Source: Peptococcaceae bacterium (lineage in GTDB: Bacteria; Bacillota; DSM-12270; Thermacetogeniales; Thermacetogeniaceae). From it: a DNA stretch of 8,834 bases. The notes below the pieces were generated by a model. That model had not been told where the DNA came from, did no database searches, and worked only from the letters and a program-made list of their open reading frames with translations. A program made the translations under genes and the position numbers. Positions 1 to 6,783 of this stretch are shown in pieces. The stretch spans positions 5,296 to 14,129 of the forward strand of contig PLQY01000094.1 in the NCBI GenBank assembly GCA_003160265.1, given 5' to 3'. The number at the start of each line of letters is the position of its first letter. The stretch's first letter is position 1.

Positions 1-1
1 G

Positions 2-553
2 TCCGTACATGAACGGGCAGCGCTGGGTCTGGGCATTGCCTTTCAGCGGCCACCGGTGGTGCGGGGCGTCACCCTGCAGGATTTGCTGAAAATCTCCGCC
101 AGAGACAAGGCAGGTAATTTTGAAGAAACTGCAAAAAAACTTAACATGTACGAATTCATGTCCCGGGACGTTAATTACGGTTTTTCCGGGGGCGAGGTCA
201 AGCGTTCCGAAATGCTGCAACTGTTGGCCCAAGAGCCGGACATGGTGCTGCTGGACGAGCCGGAGTCCGGGGTTGATCTGGAAAATATCGTCCTGATCGG
301 ACAAGCTATCAATCAACTGCTGCAGAAGGACGGCTCGAAAGGCCGGGAATGCTCCCGACGGGAGCTTAAAACCGGCCGCCGGAAGGCCGGCCTGATCATT
401 ACCCATACCGGTTACATCCTCGATTACGTGCCTGCTGACGTTGGGCACGTCCTGTACGATGGAAAGCTTTCCTGTAGCGGGATCAACCCCCGCGAACTAC
501 TGGGCTGCATTCACGAGATGGGGTATGGAGAATGTACCAAGTGCTTGGCGTGA
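2..553 (+). CDS. sufC: SufC-type ABC ATPase of Fe-S cluster assembly (5' truncated by window edge)
   Basis: This is the cytoplasmic ATPase partner of SufB in Fe-S scaffold complexes. The reading frame is open from base 2, so the true start and the Walker A loop lie outside the window; 183 residues remain. Visible parts are the Q-loop region (AFQRPP, near base 45), the ABC signature FSGGE (about 181-195), Walker B with the SufC-typical LLDEPESGVD (about 247-276), and the H-loop ITHTGYILDY (about 396-426). The C-terminus has a CxxC (ECTKC) like that I remember for archaeal and anaerobe SufC forms. The stretch between Walker B and the H-loop is long and Arg/Lys-rich (GRECSRRELKTGRR) and is encoded by a palindromic DNA segment (341-390), probably an insertion. 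The family call is very secure. Pairing with a single sufB suggests the minimal SMS (SmsC-SmsB) type rather than the full SUF operon. Confidence 0.93.
   Translation, partial: SVHERAALGLGIAFQRPPVVRGVTLQDLLKISARDKAGNFEETAKKLNMYEFMSRDVNYGFSGGEVKRSEMLQLLAQEPDMVLLDEPESGVDLENIVLIGQAINQLLQKDGSKGRECSRRELKTGRRKAGLIITHTGYILDYVPADVGHVLYDGKLSCSGINPRELLGCIHEMGYGECTKCLA
341..390 (+). repeat. Palindromic element inside the sufC reading frame
   Basis: Two nested perfect inverted repeats are visible. GCTCCCG (351-357) pairs with CGGGAGC (359-365) across a single A. Around it, GGCCGG (341-346) pairs with CCGGCC (372-377). The right arm can alternatively pair with GGCCGG at 385-390. The segment stays in frame and encodes a basic, poorly conserved loop between Walker B and the H-loop. 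It resembles the in-frame palindromic elements known from some bacterial genomes, but membership of any named family is not shown. Confidence 0.6.
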
Positions 554-599
554 GCGCTCTCGCCGTGTCCTGACCACAAGCGGCTGTGCCCGGCGCGCG

Positions 600-766
600 G
601 CCCGCTAAAGCGGGCACCCGGTGGCGTGGCGCCACCTTGATTGTGAGTGCAGAGAACCGCGCCTGGTCCGACCCGCTGCAGCGGGTACCCCGACCCGGCA
701 CCGCCTCTGAGCACGGAGGACATGGCGCGGTATCCACTTGGCGGCGCGGCGCCCGCCGGTGGTACC
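600..766 (+). repeat. Cluster of inverted repeats (hairpins) in the sufC-sufB spacer
   Basis: The 269-bp spacer 554-822 has no credible gene but is dense in inverted repeats. GCCCGCT/AGCGGGC lies at 600-606/609-615. GGTGGCG/CGCCACC lies at 620-626/630-636. A long arm pair CCGCGCC-TG-GTCC (657-669) and GGAC-AT-GGCGCGG (718-730) encloses the perfect 16-bp palindrome ACCCGCTGCAGCGGGT (671-686). GGTA(T)CCAC (729-737) pairs with GTGGTACC (759-766) around a further GC-rich stem. The core CCCGCT-NN-AGCGGG occurs twice (601-614 and 672-685). None is followed by a T-run, so they are not ordinary terminators. They may be REP/BIME-like repeats or mRNA structures that set relative sufC and sufB expression. 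Confidence 0.7.
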
Positions 767-822
767 AGTTGTTGCTCAGCTTAAAGTATCGCTTTGATCA
801 CGATTGAGGAGGATGGAGTCAG

Positions 823-2040
823 ATGGCGGACGAACTGCGGACAAGAGCTAAGAATGCGGCCGTTAAAAAAGCTGCTTTTGGTGAAGAGATCGATTTTGGC
901 CTCTACAAGGATCTGGGTCAGCCACACGATTACTTGTCCGACCTGGAGGAGTTGCCCCAGGCCGAGCAGCAGGACATGCTCAAGGCCGGTGTCGACGTCT
1001 CCGGCCAGGGACGTACCGGCACCTACATTCAGAAGGATCACTCGGTGATCCACTCCAGCATCAGTCAGGACGGCCTGGAAGTGGTCAGCATCACCGAGGC
1101 GCTTGCAAAATATGACTGGCTTCAGGACTACTACTGGAAGAATGTGGATGTGGACGCGGATATGTACACTGCCCGGGCGGAACTGCACCAGGAACACGGC
1201 TATTTCATCCGGTCGTTGCCCGGAGTGAAGACGGTCTGGCCGGTTCAGGCCTGCCTCTATATCACCCAGGAGGGTCTGATCCAGGACGTGCACAATATCA
1301 TCATCGCTGAAGAGGGTTCGGAGCTCAACATCATCACCGGCTGTGCCACCGGGCACGGTGTCGAGGGCGGGATGCATATCGGGGTGTCCGAGTTCTATGT
1401 GAAGAAGAACGCCACCATCACCTTCATCATGGTGCACAACTGGGCCGAGAACGTGGCGGTGCGCCCCAGGACCGGCGTCACCGTGGAGGAGGGCGGCGTC
1501 TATCTCTCCAACTATATCTGCATGAAGCCGGTGCGCAGCTTGCAGATGTACCCCACCGCCACTCTGCTGGGGGCCAACAGCCTGGCCCGGTTTCACTCCA
1601 TCCTGGTAGCCCAGCCTGGTTCCCACATGGATGTGGGCTCGCGGGTGATCCTGCGGGGCGAGAAAAGTCGGGCGGAGATTATCGCCCGCTCGGTGACCAG
1701 GGGTGGCTACATCATGAACCGCGGCCAACTGGTGGGTGAAGTGGCAGGGGCGAAGGGCCATCTGGAGTGCCGCGGCCTGATGATGTCCCCGCATGGAGTG
1801 ATCGCCGCCATTCCGGAGCTGGAGGCCCGGGCGGAAGGGGTGGAACTGTCCCACGAGGCTGCGGTGGGCAAGATCGCCGAGGAGGAGATCGAGTACCTGA
1901 TGGCCCGGGGGCTATCCGAGGAGGACGCCACCGCCACCATCGTGCGTGGCTTCTTGAATGTGAAGATCATGGGGCTGCCGCCGGATCTCGAAAGGGAAGT
2001 GCAGAAGGCGATCGAACTGAGCCAACAGTCGGGCCTCTAG
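823..2040 (+). CDS. sufB: SufB/SufD-family Fe-S cluster scaffold protein
   Basis: This is the scaffold subunit that, with SufC, assembles and transfers Fe-S clusters in the cytoplasm. The 405-residue product is shorter than E. coli SufB (about 495) and matches the compact SufBD form of archaea and anaerobes. A Gln/Glu-rich N-terminal helical part (about 1-65) precedes the beta-helix core (about 120-330), then the family's conserved C-terminal block LSHEAAVGKIAEEEIEYLMA (342-361). H344-E345 match by memory the functional His-Glu of E. coli SufB. The position I align with the E. coli catalytic Cys405 is not Cys here (region SPHGVIAAIPELEA). Cysteines present are C144, C174, C233 and C316. The ATG at 823 has GAGGAGG at 806-812, ten bases upstream. 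No sufS, sufU, sufD or sufE lies downstream; a terminator follows directly. Confidence 0.93.
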   Translation: MADELRTRAKNAAVKKAAFGEEIDFGLYKDLGQPHDYLSDLEELPQAEQQDMLKAGVDVSGQGRTGTYIQKDHSVIHSSISQDGLEVVSITEALAKYDWLQDYYWKNVDVDADMYTARAELHQEHGYFIRSLPGVKTVWPVQACLYITQEGLIQDVHNIIIAEEGSELNIITGCATGHGVEGGMHIGVSEFYVKKNATITFIMVHNWAENVAVRPRTGVTVEEGGVYLSNYICMKPVRSLQMYPTATLLGANSLARFHSILVAQPGSHMDVGSRVILRGEKSRAEIIARSVTRGGYIMNRGQLVGEVAGAKGHLECRGLMMSPHGVIAAIPELEARAEGVELSHEAAVGKIAEEEIEYLMARGLSEEDATATIVRGFLNVKIMGLPPDLEREVQKAIELSQQSGL

Positions 2041-2061
2041 GGTTACGGAACATTACCACGG

Positions 2062-2083
2062 CTGCTGTTTCAGCGGTTTTTTT
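2062..2083 (+). terminator. Rho-independent terminator of the sufCB unit
   Basis: CTGCTG (2062-2067) pairs with CAGCGG (2071-2076), with one G-T wobble and a TTT loop, followed at once by seven T (2077-2083). It lies 22 bases after the sufB stop codon. Confidence 0.8.
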
Positions 2084-2144
2084 GATTTTCTCCGTATTTT
2101 AGGAACCATTTCCGGCTGATCAACCTTGGGTATTTCACAATATG

Positions 2145-2173
2145 TTGACAATCCCTGTTGCTGTAAATATAAT
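2145..2173 (+). promoter_or_regulatory. Consensus sigma-A promoter upstream of padR-like gene
   Basis: The -35 box TTGACA (2145-2150) and -10 box TATAAT (2168-2173) match the housekeeping consensus exactly with a 17-bp spacer. Transcription should start near 2180, leaving a leader of about 40 bases before the ATG at 2224. The surroundings are much richer in A+T than the rest of the window. Confidence 0.9.
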
Positions 2174-2205
2174 GTATATGTAGTTATCATATAAATGTAT
2201 ATGTA
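2171..2205 (+). promoter_or_regulatory. Probable operator: 12-bp direct repeat and inverted repeat at the start site
   Basis: AATGTATATGTA occurs twice, at 2171-2182 and 2194-2205, 23 bp apart (about two helical turns). Within it TATATG (2175-2180) and CATATA (2188-2193) form an inverted repeat with a 7-bp gap. The block overlaps the -10 box and the transcription start, where a repressor would block initiation. PadR proteins often regulate their own gene, so the downstream PadR is the natural candidate; binding is inferred. Confidence 0.65.
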
Positions 2206-2223
2206 TTTAAGGGCGTGGTCTAA

Positions 2224-2577
2224 ATGACTCGAGAATCTAATAAAGGAGAAACCTACCGGCATGCCCCGGCGTTCATCCTGCTTTTTCTCGCCCGGGAGAA
2301 TTTATATGGCGCAGCATTATTAAGCAAAATGCAAGAGGAGTTGCCCCGGTGTTTTGCTGATAGCGCTGTTATCTACCGGTCATTGCAGGAGCTGGAAGAG
2401 GATGGTTCCGTAGAAGCATACTGGGAAACAGATGTTTCAGGGCCAGCCAGGAAGTGGTATGCAATCACGGCCAAGGGGTATGAAAGACTGGCCCAATTCA
2501 AGGAAGACATTGAAATTCGCAAGAAGAACTTAGAATTCTTTCTTAAGTCCTACAAGATAATCGTCAAAAAAGATTGA
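2224..2577 (+). CDS. PadR-family transcriptional regulator
   Basis: This is a 117-residue DNA-binding protein, probably a dimeric repressor. The PadR winged helix-turn-helix is clear: FILLFLARENLYGAALLSKM (17-36) leads into the recognition part AVIYRSLQELEEDG (48-61), then the wing with GPARKWYAITAKGYERL (73-89). A short C-terminal helix (about 90-117) is the usual place for dimerisation in the short PadR class. The ATG at 2224 has a modest AAGGG ten bases upstream. A stronger AAGGAG inside the gene precedes an out-of-frame ATG and is ignored. The gene sits behind a perfect promoter with operator-like repeats and 70 bp before an AhpD-like gene with no terminator between, so it probably controls its own operon. 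The effector is unknown; PadR members respond to phenolic acids, drugs or other small molecules. Confidence 0.93.
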   Translation: MTRESNKGETYRHAPAFILLFLARENLYGAALLSKMQEELPRCFADSAVIYRSLQELEEDGSVEAYWETDVSGPARKWYAITAKGYERLAQFKEDIEIRKKNLEFFLKSYKIIVKKD

Positions 2578-2633
2578 AAAGCCATTTATATCTGGAGTGT
2601 GCTCTTTGTAAAACAATATTGCCAAACAAATAT

Positions 2634-2650
2634 GAGGGGGGAACAAATTG
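2634..2650 (+). promoter_or_regulatory. Ribosome binding site that fixes a TTG start
   Basis: GAGGGGGG (2634-2641) lies six bases before TTG at 2648-2650. The next in-frame ATG (2669) has no such sequence, so TTG is the preferred start of the AhpD-like gene. Confidence 0.75.
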
Positions 2651-3004
2651 GAGAATGAGTCACTGGAGATGATTAAACTGCTCCAGGAAGGGCAGGGGGC
2701 AATTAAGGAATACCTTCCCGGGGTTCTGGAAAACTTCATGGGCGTGGTCCAGTCTGTCACGAAGCAGGAACTGATACCCCCCAGGACAAAGGAACTAATG
2801 GCAGTGGCCGTAGCCGTGGGCATCAGGTGCCAGCCATGTATTGTGCACCATGTTAAAAGAGCCCTGGATCAGGGAGCGACGGCGGCGGAGATTATGGAGG
2901 CCTGCAGCGTGGCTATCATGATGGGTGGAGGGCCGTCCATCGCTTACACTTCCTATGTTGTGCAAGCCTTGAAGGACTTCAAGGCATTCACAAAAAAAGA
3001 CTGA
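2648..3004 (+). CDS. AhpD / carboxymuconolactone decarboxylase (CMD) family protein
   Basis: This is a 118-residue cytoplasmic protein with the CMD fold, typical length for single-domain members, which usually oligomerise. The core has RTKELMAVAVAVGIRCQPC (46-64): C61 and C64 form a CxxC and H68 completes CxxCxxxH. E49 lies twelve residues before C61, as does the catalytic Glu of AhpD. These residues make thiol-dependent peroxidase or disulfide chemistry likely rather than decarboxylation, which needs no CxxC. The C-terminal half is the second CMD helix pair, including EACSVAIMMGGGPSIAYTSY (84-103). Translation starts at TTG 2648. The stop codon overlaps the AGGAGGG that serves the next gene, so the two are cotranscribed and probably translationally linked. 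Electron donor and physiological substrate are not visible. Confidence 0.88.
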   Translation: MENESLEMIKLLQEGQGAIKEYLPGVLENFMGVVQSVTKQELIPPRTKELMAVAVAVGIRCQPCIVHHVKRALDQGATAAEIMEACSVAIMMGGGPSIAYTSYVVQALKDFKAFTKKD

Positions 3005-3020
3005 GGAGGGTTCCAACAAG

Positions 3021-3386
3021 ATGCAGTGCGAAAAGTGCCAGTCTGAAGTTCCAGAGGACGAGATTCACGTGCATGCAGGGAGAAAGTTGTGCGAGGATTG
3101 TTACGTAGTGGTGCTGTCCCGCCCCGTTACCTGTGATGTGGGCGCGGTACATGCAGCTAAAGCCAGTAGGGAACTGCAGGGGCAGACGGGAACGCAGGGC
3201 CTCGCTCCGCTGCAGATAAAAATGTATGACTACATTAAGGAAAAAGGGAAAGCAACCCGGGAGGAAACGGCCGAGTATATGAATATCCCCTGGGAAGACC
3301 TCGAAACACAGTTCACCGTTCTGCGCCACTGTGAACTGATGCGGGCCTTTAAAGAAGGGGACAAAGTCTACTTAGCCGTGATGTAG
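3021..3386 (+). CDS. Small zinc-ribbon plus winged-helix protein of unknown function
   Basis: The 121-residue product has two parts. The N-terminal 40 residues form a zinc-ribbon/LIM-like knuckle: C3-x2-C6 and C24-x2-C27 (LCEDCY), with H16 and H18 and C38 as possible extra ligands. Residues about 62-121 resemble a winged helix (LAPLQIKMYDYIKEKGKATR at 62-81, then FTVLRHCELMRAFKEGDKVY at 98-117). The order metal knuckle then wHTH suggests a small regulator or adaptor that binds DNA or a protein partner. I recall similar LCEDCY...CD proteins in anaerobes such as sulfate reducers, with no assigned function. AGGAGGG at 3004-3010 gives a strong start ten bases on, overlapping the stop of the AhpD-like gene. 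It is the last gene of the unit before a terminator. Confidence 0.85.
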   Translation: MQCEKCQSEVPEDEIHVHAGRKLCEDCYVVVLSRPVTCDVGAVHAAKASRELQGQTGTQGLAPLQIKMYDYIKEKGKATREETAEYMNIPWEDLETQFTVLRHCELMRAFKEGDKVYLAVM

Positions 3387-3405
3387 AACCGATTGTTGCC
3401 AGAAC

Positions 3406-3430
3406 ACCCCGGATGGGGTTTTCTTTTTTT
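3406..3430 (+). terminator. Rho-independent terminator of the padR unit
   Basis: ACCCC (3406-3410) and GGGGT (3415-3419) form a short stem with loop GGAT, followed by TTTTCTTTTTTT to 3430. It lies 20 bases after the stop of the zinc-ribbon gene. Read on the minus strand, the stem has no following T-run, so it does not clearly serve the convergent gene. Confidence 0.78.
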
Positions 3431-3609
3431 CCGTAGAGCCGGATATCAAAGGCTGGGACACTTGCCCACAGCATTTAACAAGCTGATTCACTCATTTGAG
3501 CGTGTTTTGAAGTATTATCTCGCACAATCATCCTGACAGCTCGTATCTGATGCTTTTGAGCAAGCGTCCCAAAGAAAGTGCTGTTAAGAGAAGATCATCC
3601 CATCAGTCT
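3431..3609. other. Convergent intergenic stretch with no recognised feature
   Basis: Between the two convergent units I see no credible reading frame, promoter or strong hairpin. In particular no clear terminator follows the minus-strand flavoprotein gene, which stops at 3610-3612. Confidence 0.6.
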
Positions 3610-6600
3610 CTATTCTTTATTGGCACCCTTGAGGCTGTCCGCCATTCCCTTGATGATGTCGTCCGCCACCAGGGGCAATACGTGGGGCAGCATCTTCGGC
3701 ATCAGGTCGTCCATCACCACCGGCAGCAGTTGCGGCAGCAGTTGACGCATCGCCGGCGGCATCCCCGGTATCTGCTCCTCCATGTAGCGCAGCATGTCCG
3801 GCAGCACCTTGGGCATGATGCCGGGCATCATGGCGGGCAGCATCTTGGGGATCAGCGGTCTCATGGCGCCCAGCATGGTCTCCCGCATACCCTCGGGCAG
3901 CGACTTCATGATGCCCATGGACTTGTTCATGAACTCCGGCATGTTGGCCAGCATCTCCGGCATCAGGTCGCGCATCATCTGGGCGATCCCCTCCACCGCC
4001 ATCTGTCTGATCATCTTGTCGAGGACTACCCAGGCATCCAGGCTGGTCTGGGTGGTGTCCTGACTCTCATAGCCCAGGGCCTCCACCACGGCGTTGGTGA
4101 AGTCGATCGTCCGCATCGGATGGCCAATGCTCTCGCCGGCCACCCGGAACTGGAACTCGCAGCAGGGGCAGGTGGTGTAGATGAGATCCGCGCCCGCCGC
4201 GGCGGCCTCGTCCAGGCGCAGGGCGGCGATCCGGTCGGAGGTCGGGACCGGCTCCTTGATCCGGGTCAGCACACTGCCGCAGCACAGTCCGTGCTCCCGG
4301 TTGTGGACCATCTCCACCAGTTCCAGGCCAGGCAGGGACTGCAGTACCTTCCGGGGCGGATCGTAGATGCCACCGTGCCGCCCGATGTGGCAGGGGTCGT
4401 GCCAGGTCGCCCTCCGGTCGAGCGGCCGCTTGAATTTCAACTGGCCCTGGTCGATCAGTTCGGCGATCACCTCGGAGACGTGTCTGACCTCCACATCATA
4501 TTCCAGACCGAGTTTCTTCGCCCATTCCCGGTGGTAGTGGTTGAGGAACACCCAGCAGCCGGGGCAGGAGACCATCAGCGTCTTGATGCCACGCCGCTGG
4601 AACTGGTCGATGTTGTAGCGGACGACCTCCTCGAAGGCGTCCCACTGGCCGGACATGAACATCGGGGCGCCGCAGCAGTTCTCGTCGGTGCCCATGTAGG
4701 CGAACTCCAGGCCACCTTCCTTGAAGATCCGGAAGGCATTCTGAGCGATGTCCGGAATGATGTAGGAGGCGGTGCAACCCGCCCAGTAGGCCAGCGGCCC
4801 CGCATCCTTGTAGGCGATATCATCCGGTACCCAGTCGGCCCGGTGTTCCCGCAGTTCCGCCCAGATGTTGTGTTCCGCACGGGTGGCCGCCTTCATCAGG
4901 TAGAAGGCGGGATAGGTGGCGAACTCCTTTTCCATCACCAGGAAGCCGCGCATCTGGTCGAAGTCCTCCTGGATGGGGATGTGTACCTGGCACTCCGGGT
5001 TGCAGCGCTTACAGGTGGTGCACATCAGGAAGGTGTCCACCTCGGCCTGGTCGAAGTCGATGTTGCCGTGGGCATACTCACGCAGGAAGTAGAACTTGCC
5101 CCTGGGGGTGGCGCTCTCCCAGCCCCGGCCGGCGTAGAGGCTGCAGACCGGGCGGCAGTAACCGCACTGGACGCAGGCGAAGGCGTCCCCGGCCAGGTCT
5201 GGGGGCAGTGGGCGTTCCCCCTGGTGGATCTTCGGCAGCACTGCCGCTGTCGCCTCGGCTAGAGGGCGCCCGAGACGGGCAGCGCTCATGGCAGCGGCCA
5301 GGGTCCTATTTTTAGAATCCAGGGACTTGTCCGGGTTGAACAGGTCACCAGGGTCTAAGGCATGTTTGACGTTTTTGAGCTCCTGGTAGAGCCCCTCACC
5401 GAACTTGGACGGCGCCAGAGCGGTGAAGAACATCCCCAGGGCATAGGGGAAGCCCCCGTGTTTGAAGGCGATGTCCATCACCTGCAGGGACTTGGTGAAG
5501 TCCAGGGCAAATTGCAGGGGCAGGCGCTCGTCCCCCAGGGCGAAGCTCTGAATGGCCACGTCCTGCCCCTTGATCAGGGTGCCCTCCATGGCCAGCTCTC
5601 CAAAAGCAGTGGTCAGTTCCTCCAGGGCAGACTTCAGGCCGGCCAGGGGGATGACGCTCTCGCTGGGGATCAGGGATGGCCCCAGGCGCTTCAGGCGCAT
5701 CGGGTAGTAGCGCTCCTCCCAGGCGTGCTGAGCCTGGGCGGCGGGCAGCAGTTCGCCGCCCAGATCGCCCAGCCTGGCGGAGATGAACTGCTCCACCGCA
5801 GTCGCCTCAGATTGCAGTGGCGCCAGCAGCAGGGCCGGCCCCTGCCACCCGGCGCTCAAAAGCGTACGAGGTGATGGTGTGTTTAACGCATTATTTGGCT
5901 TTAACCCTTGATGTAAAAGAGATGAATCCGTTGAGTGCTGGGCGGCAACCTCTTCGTTGAGACGCCGGAAGCGACCGCTGCCGAAACTGACGTGCCAGAC
6001 GGTCACCCCGGCCTCATCCAGGGCGGTCAGGACGGTGATCAGTTCTTCCATGGTCTTGAAGCCGATCAGGAGCGGCCTGACCTCCTCAGCGGGCACCACC
6101 CGGAAGGTGACGCTGGCGATGAAGCCGGTGGTTCCCTCCAGCCCGACCACATGGCCGACTTCGAACAGGGGGGCGCCGGTGGGCGCGATGGCATCCACGG
6201 CCACCACGTTCTCGCCCACGTAGCCTCCGGTATTGCTGCCGATCCCGGCGCCGCCGGCGGCTACCCAGCCGCCCAGGGAGGCCCCGGGGGCGCTGGTGGG
6301 CACTATCGGCAGGGCCAGACCGTGCTCGCGGCGCAGGTAGTCGTCCAAATTCTTGATGATCACGCCGGGCTCCACGGTGACGGTCATCCCGGCCCGGTTC
6401 ACGTCGAGTATTTTATTCATCCGGTTGAACTCCACCACGATCCCGCCCCGTGACGGCACGCAGCCGCCGAAGCCACCGGTGCCGCTGCCCCGGGGCACCA
6501 GGGGCACGCCGTAGTGGCGGGACAGGTCAGTCAGGAAGATCAGGTCTTCTTTGCTCTCTGGCTGTGCTACTGCATCAGGCATCCCCTTGTAGAGCATCCT

Positions 6601-6774
6601 CACCATGCCTGGCAGGGCGGCCACGTCGTGCGAGTAGAGCAGCCGCTCGATCTTGCCCAGGGCGGCCCGATCCCCGAAGCGTTTCACCAGTTCCTTCTGC
6701 CAACCCTTGCCGCCTCCACCGTCCTCATCGAACCCGAAATCTTTGACCTCTTCACCACCAGCAGCCTCTACCAT
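3610..6774 (-). CDS. FAD-linked oxidase / Fe-S / double-CCG fusion protein with Met-Pro-rich tail
   Basis: This 1054-residue protein fuses GlcD-like and GlcF/HdrB-like parts, as in Dld-II or YdiJ-type 2-hydroxyacid dehydrogenases. The FAD-binding domain (about 70-235) shows PRGSGTGGFGG (94-104), PGASLGGWVAAGGAGIGSN (163-181) and GLEGTTGF (212-219). The FAD-oxidase C-terminal domain follows (about 340-485, ending HALDPGDLFNPDK). Two ferredoxin motifs are C534-C537-C540-C544 and C585-C588-C591-C595. The CCG domains carry C667, C700-C701, C737/C740, then C795, C831-C832, C869/C871/C872. It probably oxidises a D-2-hydroxyacid in the cytoplasm and passes electrons through the clusters; the substrate is not visible. 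Two oddities are an AT-rich insertion (about 280-307) and a Met/Pro-repeat tail (about 905-1054). Residues count from ATG 6774, preferred over the ATG at 6792, which lies next to the ribosome binding site. Confidence 0.9.
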   Translation of the reverse strand: MVEAAGGEEVKDFGFDEDGGGGKGWQKELVKRFGDRAALGKIERLLYSHDVAALPGMVRMLYKGMPDAVAQPESKEDLIFLTDLSRHYGVPLVPRGSGTGGFGGCVPSRGGIVVEFNRMNKILDVNRAGMTVTVEPGVIIKNLDDYLRREHGLALPIVPTSAPGASLGGWVAAGGAGIGSNTGGYVGENVVAVDAIAPTGAPLFEVGHVVGLEGTTGFIASVTFRVVPAEEVRPLLIGFKTMEELITVLTALDEAGVTVWHVSFGSGRFRRLNEEVAAQHSTDSSLLHQGLKPNNALNTPSPRTLLSAGWQGPALLLAPLQSEATAVEQFISARLGDLGGELLPAAQAQHAWEERYYPMRLKRLGPSLIPSESVIPLAGLKSALEELTTAFGELAMEGTLIKGQDVAIQSFALGDERLPLQFALDFTKSLQVMDIAFKHGGFPYALGMFFTALAPSKFGEGLYQELKNVKHALDPGDLFNPDKSLDSKNRTLAAAMSAARLGRPLAEATAAVLPKIHQGERPLPPDLAGDAFACVQCGYCRPVCSLYAGRGWESATPRGKFYFLREYAHGNIDFDQAEVDTFLMCTTCKRCNPECQVHIPIQEDFDQMRGFLVMEKEFATYPAFYLMKAATRAEHNIWAELREHRADWVPDDIAYKDAGPLAYWAGCTASYIIPDIAQNAFRIFKEGGLEFAYMGTDENCCGAPMFMSGQWDAFEEVVRYNIDQFQRRGIKTLMVSCPGCWVFLNHYHREWAKKLGLEYDVEVRHVSEVIAELIDQGQLKFKRPLDRRATWHDPCHIGRHGGIYDPPRKVLQSLPGLELVEMVHNREHGLCCGSVLTRIKEPVPTSDRIAALRLDEAAAAGADLIYTTCPCCEFQFRVAGESIGHPMRTIDFTNAVVEALGYESQDTTQTSLDAWVVLDKMIRQMAVEGIAQMMRDLMPEMLANMPEFMNKSMGIMKSLPEGMRETMLGAMRPLIPKMLPAMMPGIMPKVLPDMLRYMEEQIPGMPPAMRQLLPQLLPVVMDDLMPKMLPHVLPLVADDIIKGMADSLKGANKE

Positions 6775-6783
6775 CCGTATCAG

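Noticed and set aside
671..686. Perfect palindrome as a Rho-independent terminator after sufC
   Set aside because: No run of T follows it or the neighbouring hairpins on either strand.
586..807. A possible 73-residue protein in the sufC-sufB spacer
   Set aside because: It is Arg/Gly-rich, is made of the inverted repeats themselves, and has no ribosome binding site before its ATG.
781..1854. A 357-codon open frame on the minus strand opposite sufB
   Set aside because: SufB motifs on the plus strand explain the sequence. The antisense product has no family features and its start region has no fitting ribosome binding site.
3550..5262. A 570-codon open frame on the plus strand opposite the flavoprotein gene
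   Set aside because: The opposite strand carries clear FAD, Fe-S and CCG motifs over the same bases. This frame is His/Gly/Arg-rich with no recognisable domain, as expected for antisense of a GC-rich gene.
5935..6453. A 172-codon plus-strand frame opposite the FAD domain
   Set aside because: The minus-strand FAD-binding motifs occupy the same bases and the plus-strand product shows no family feature.
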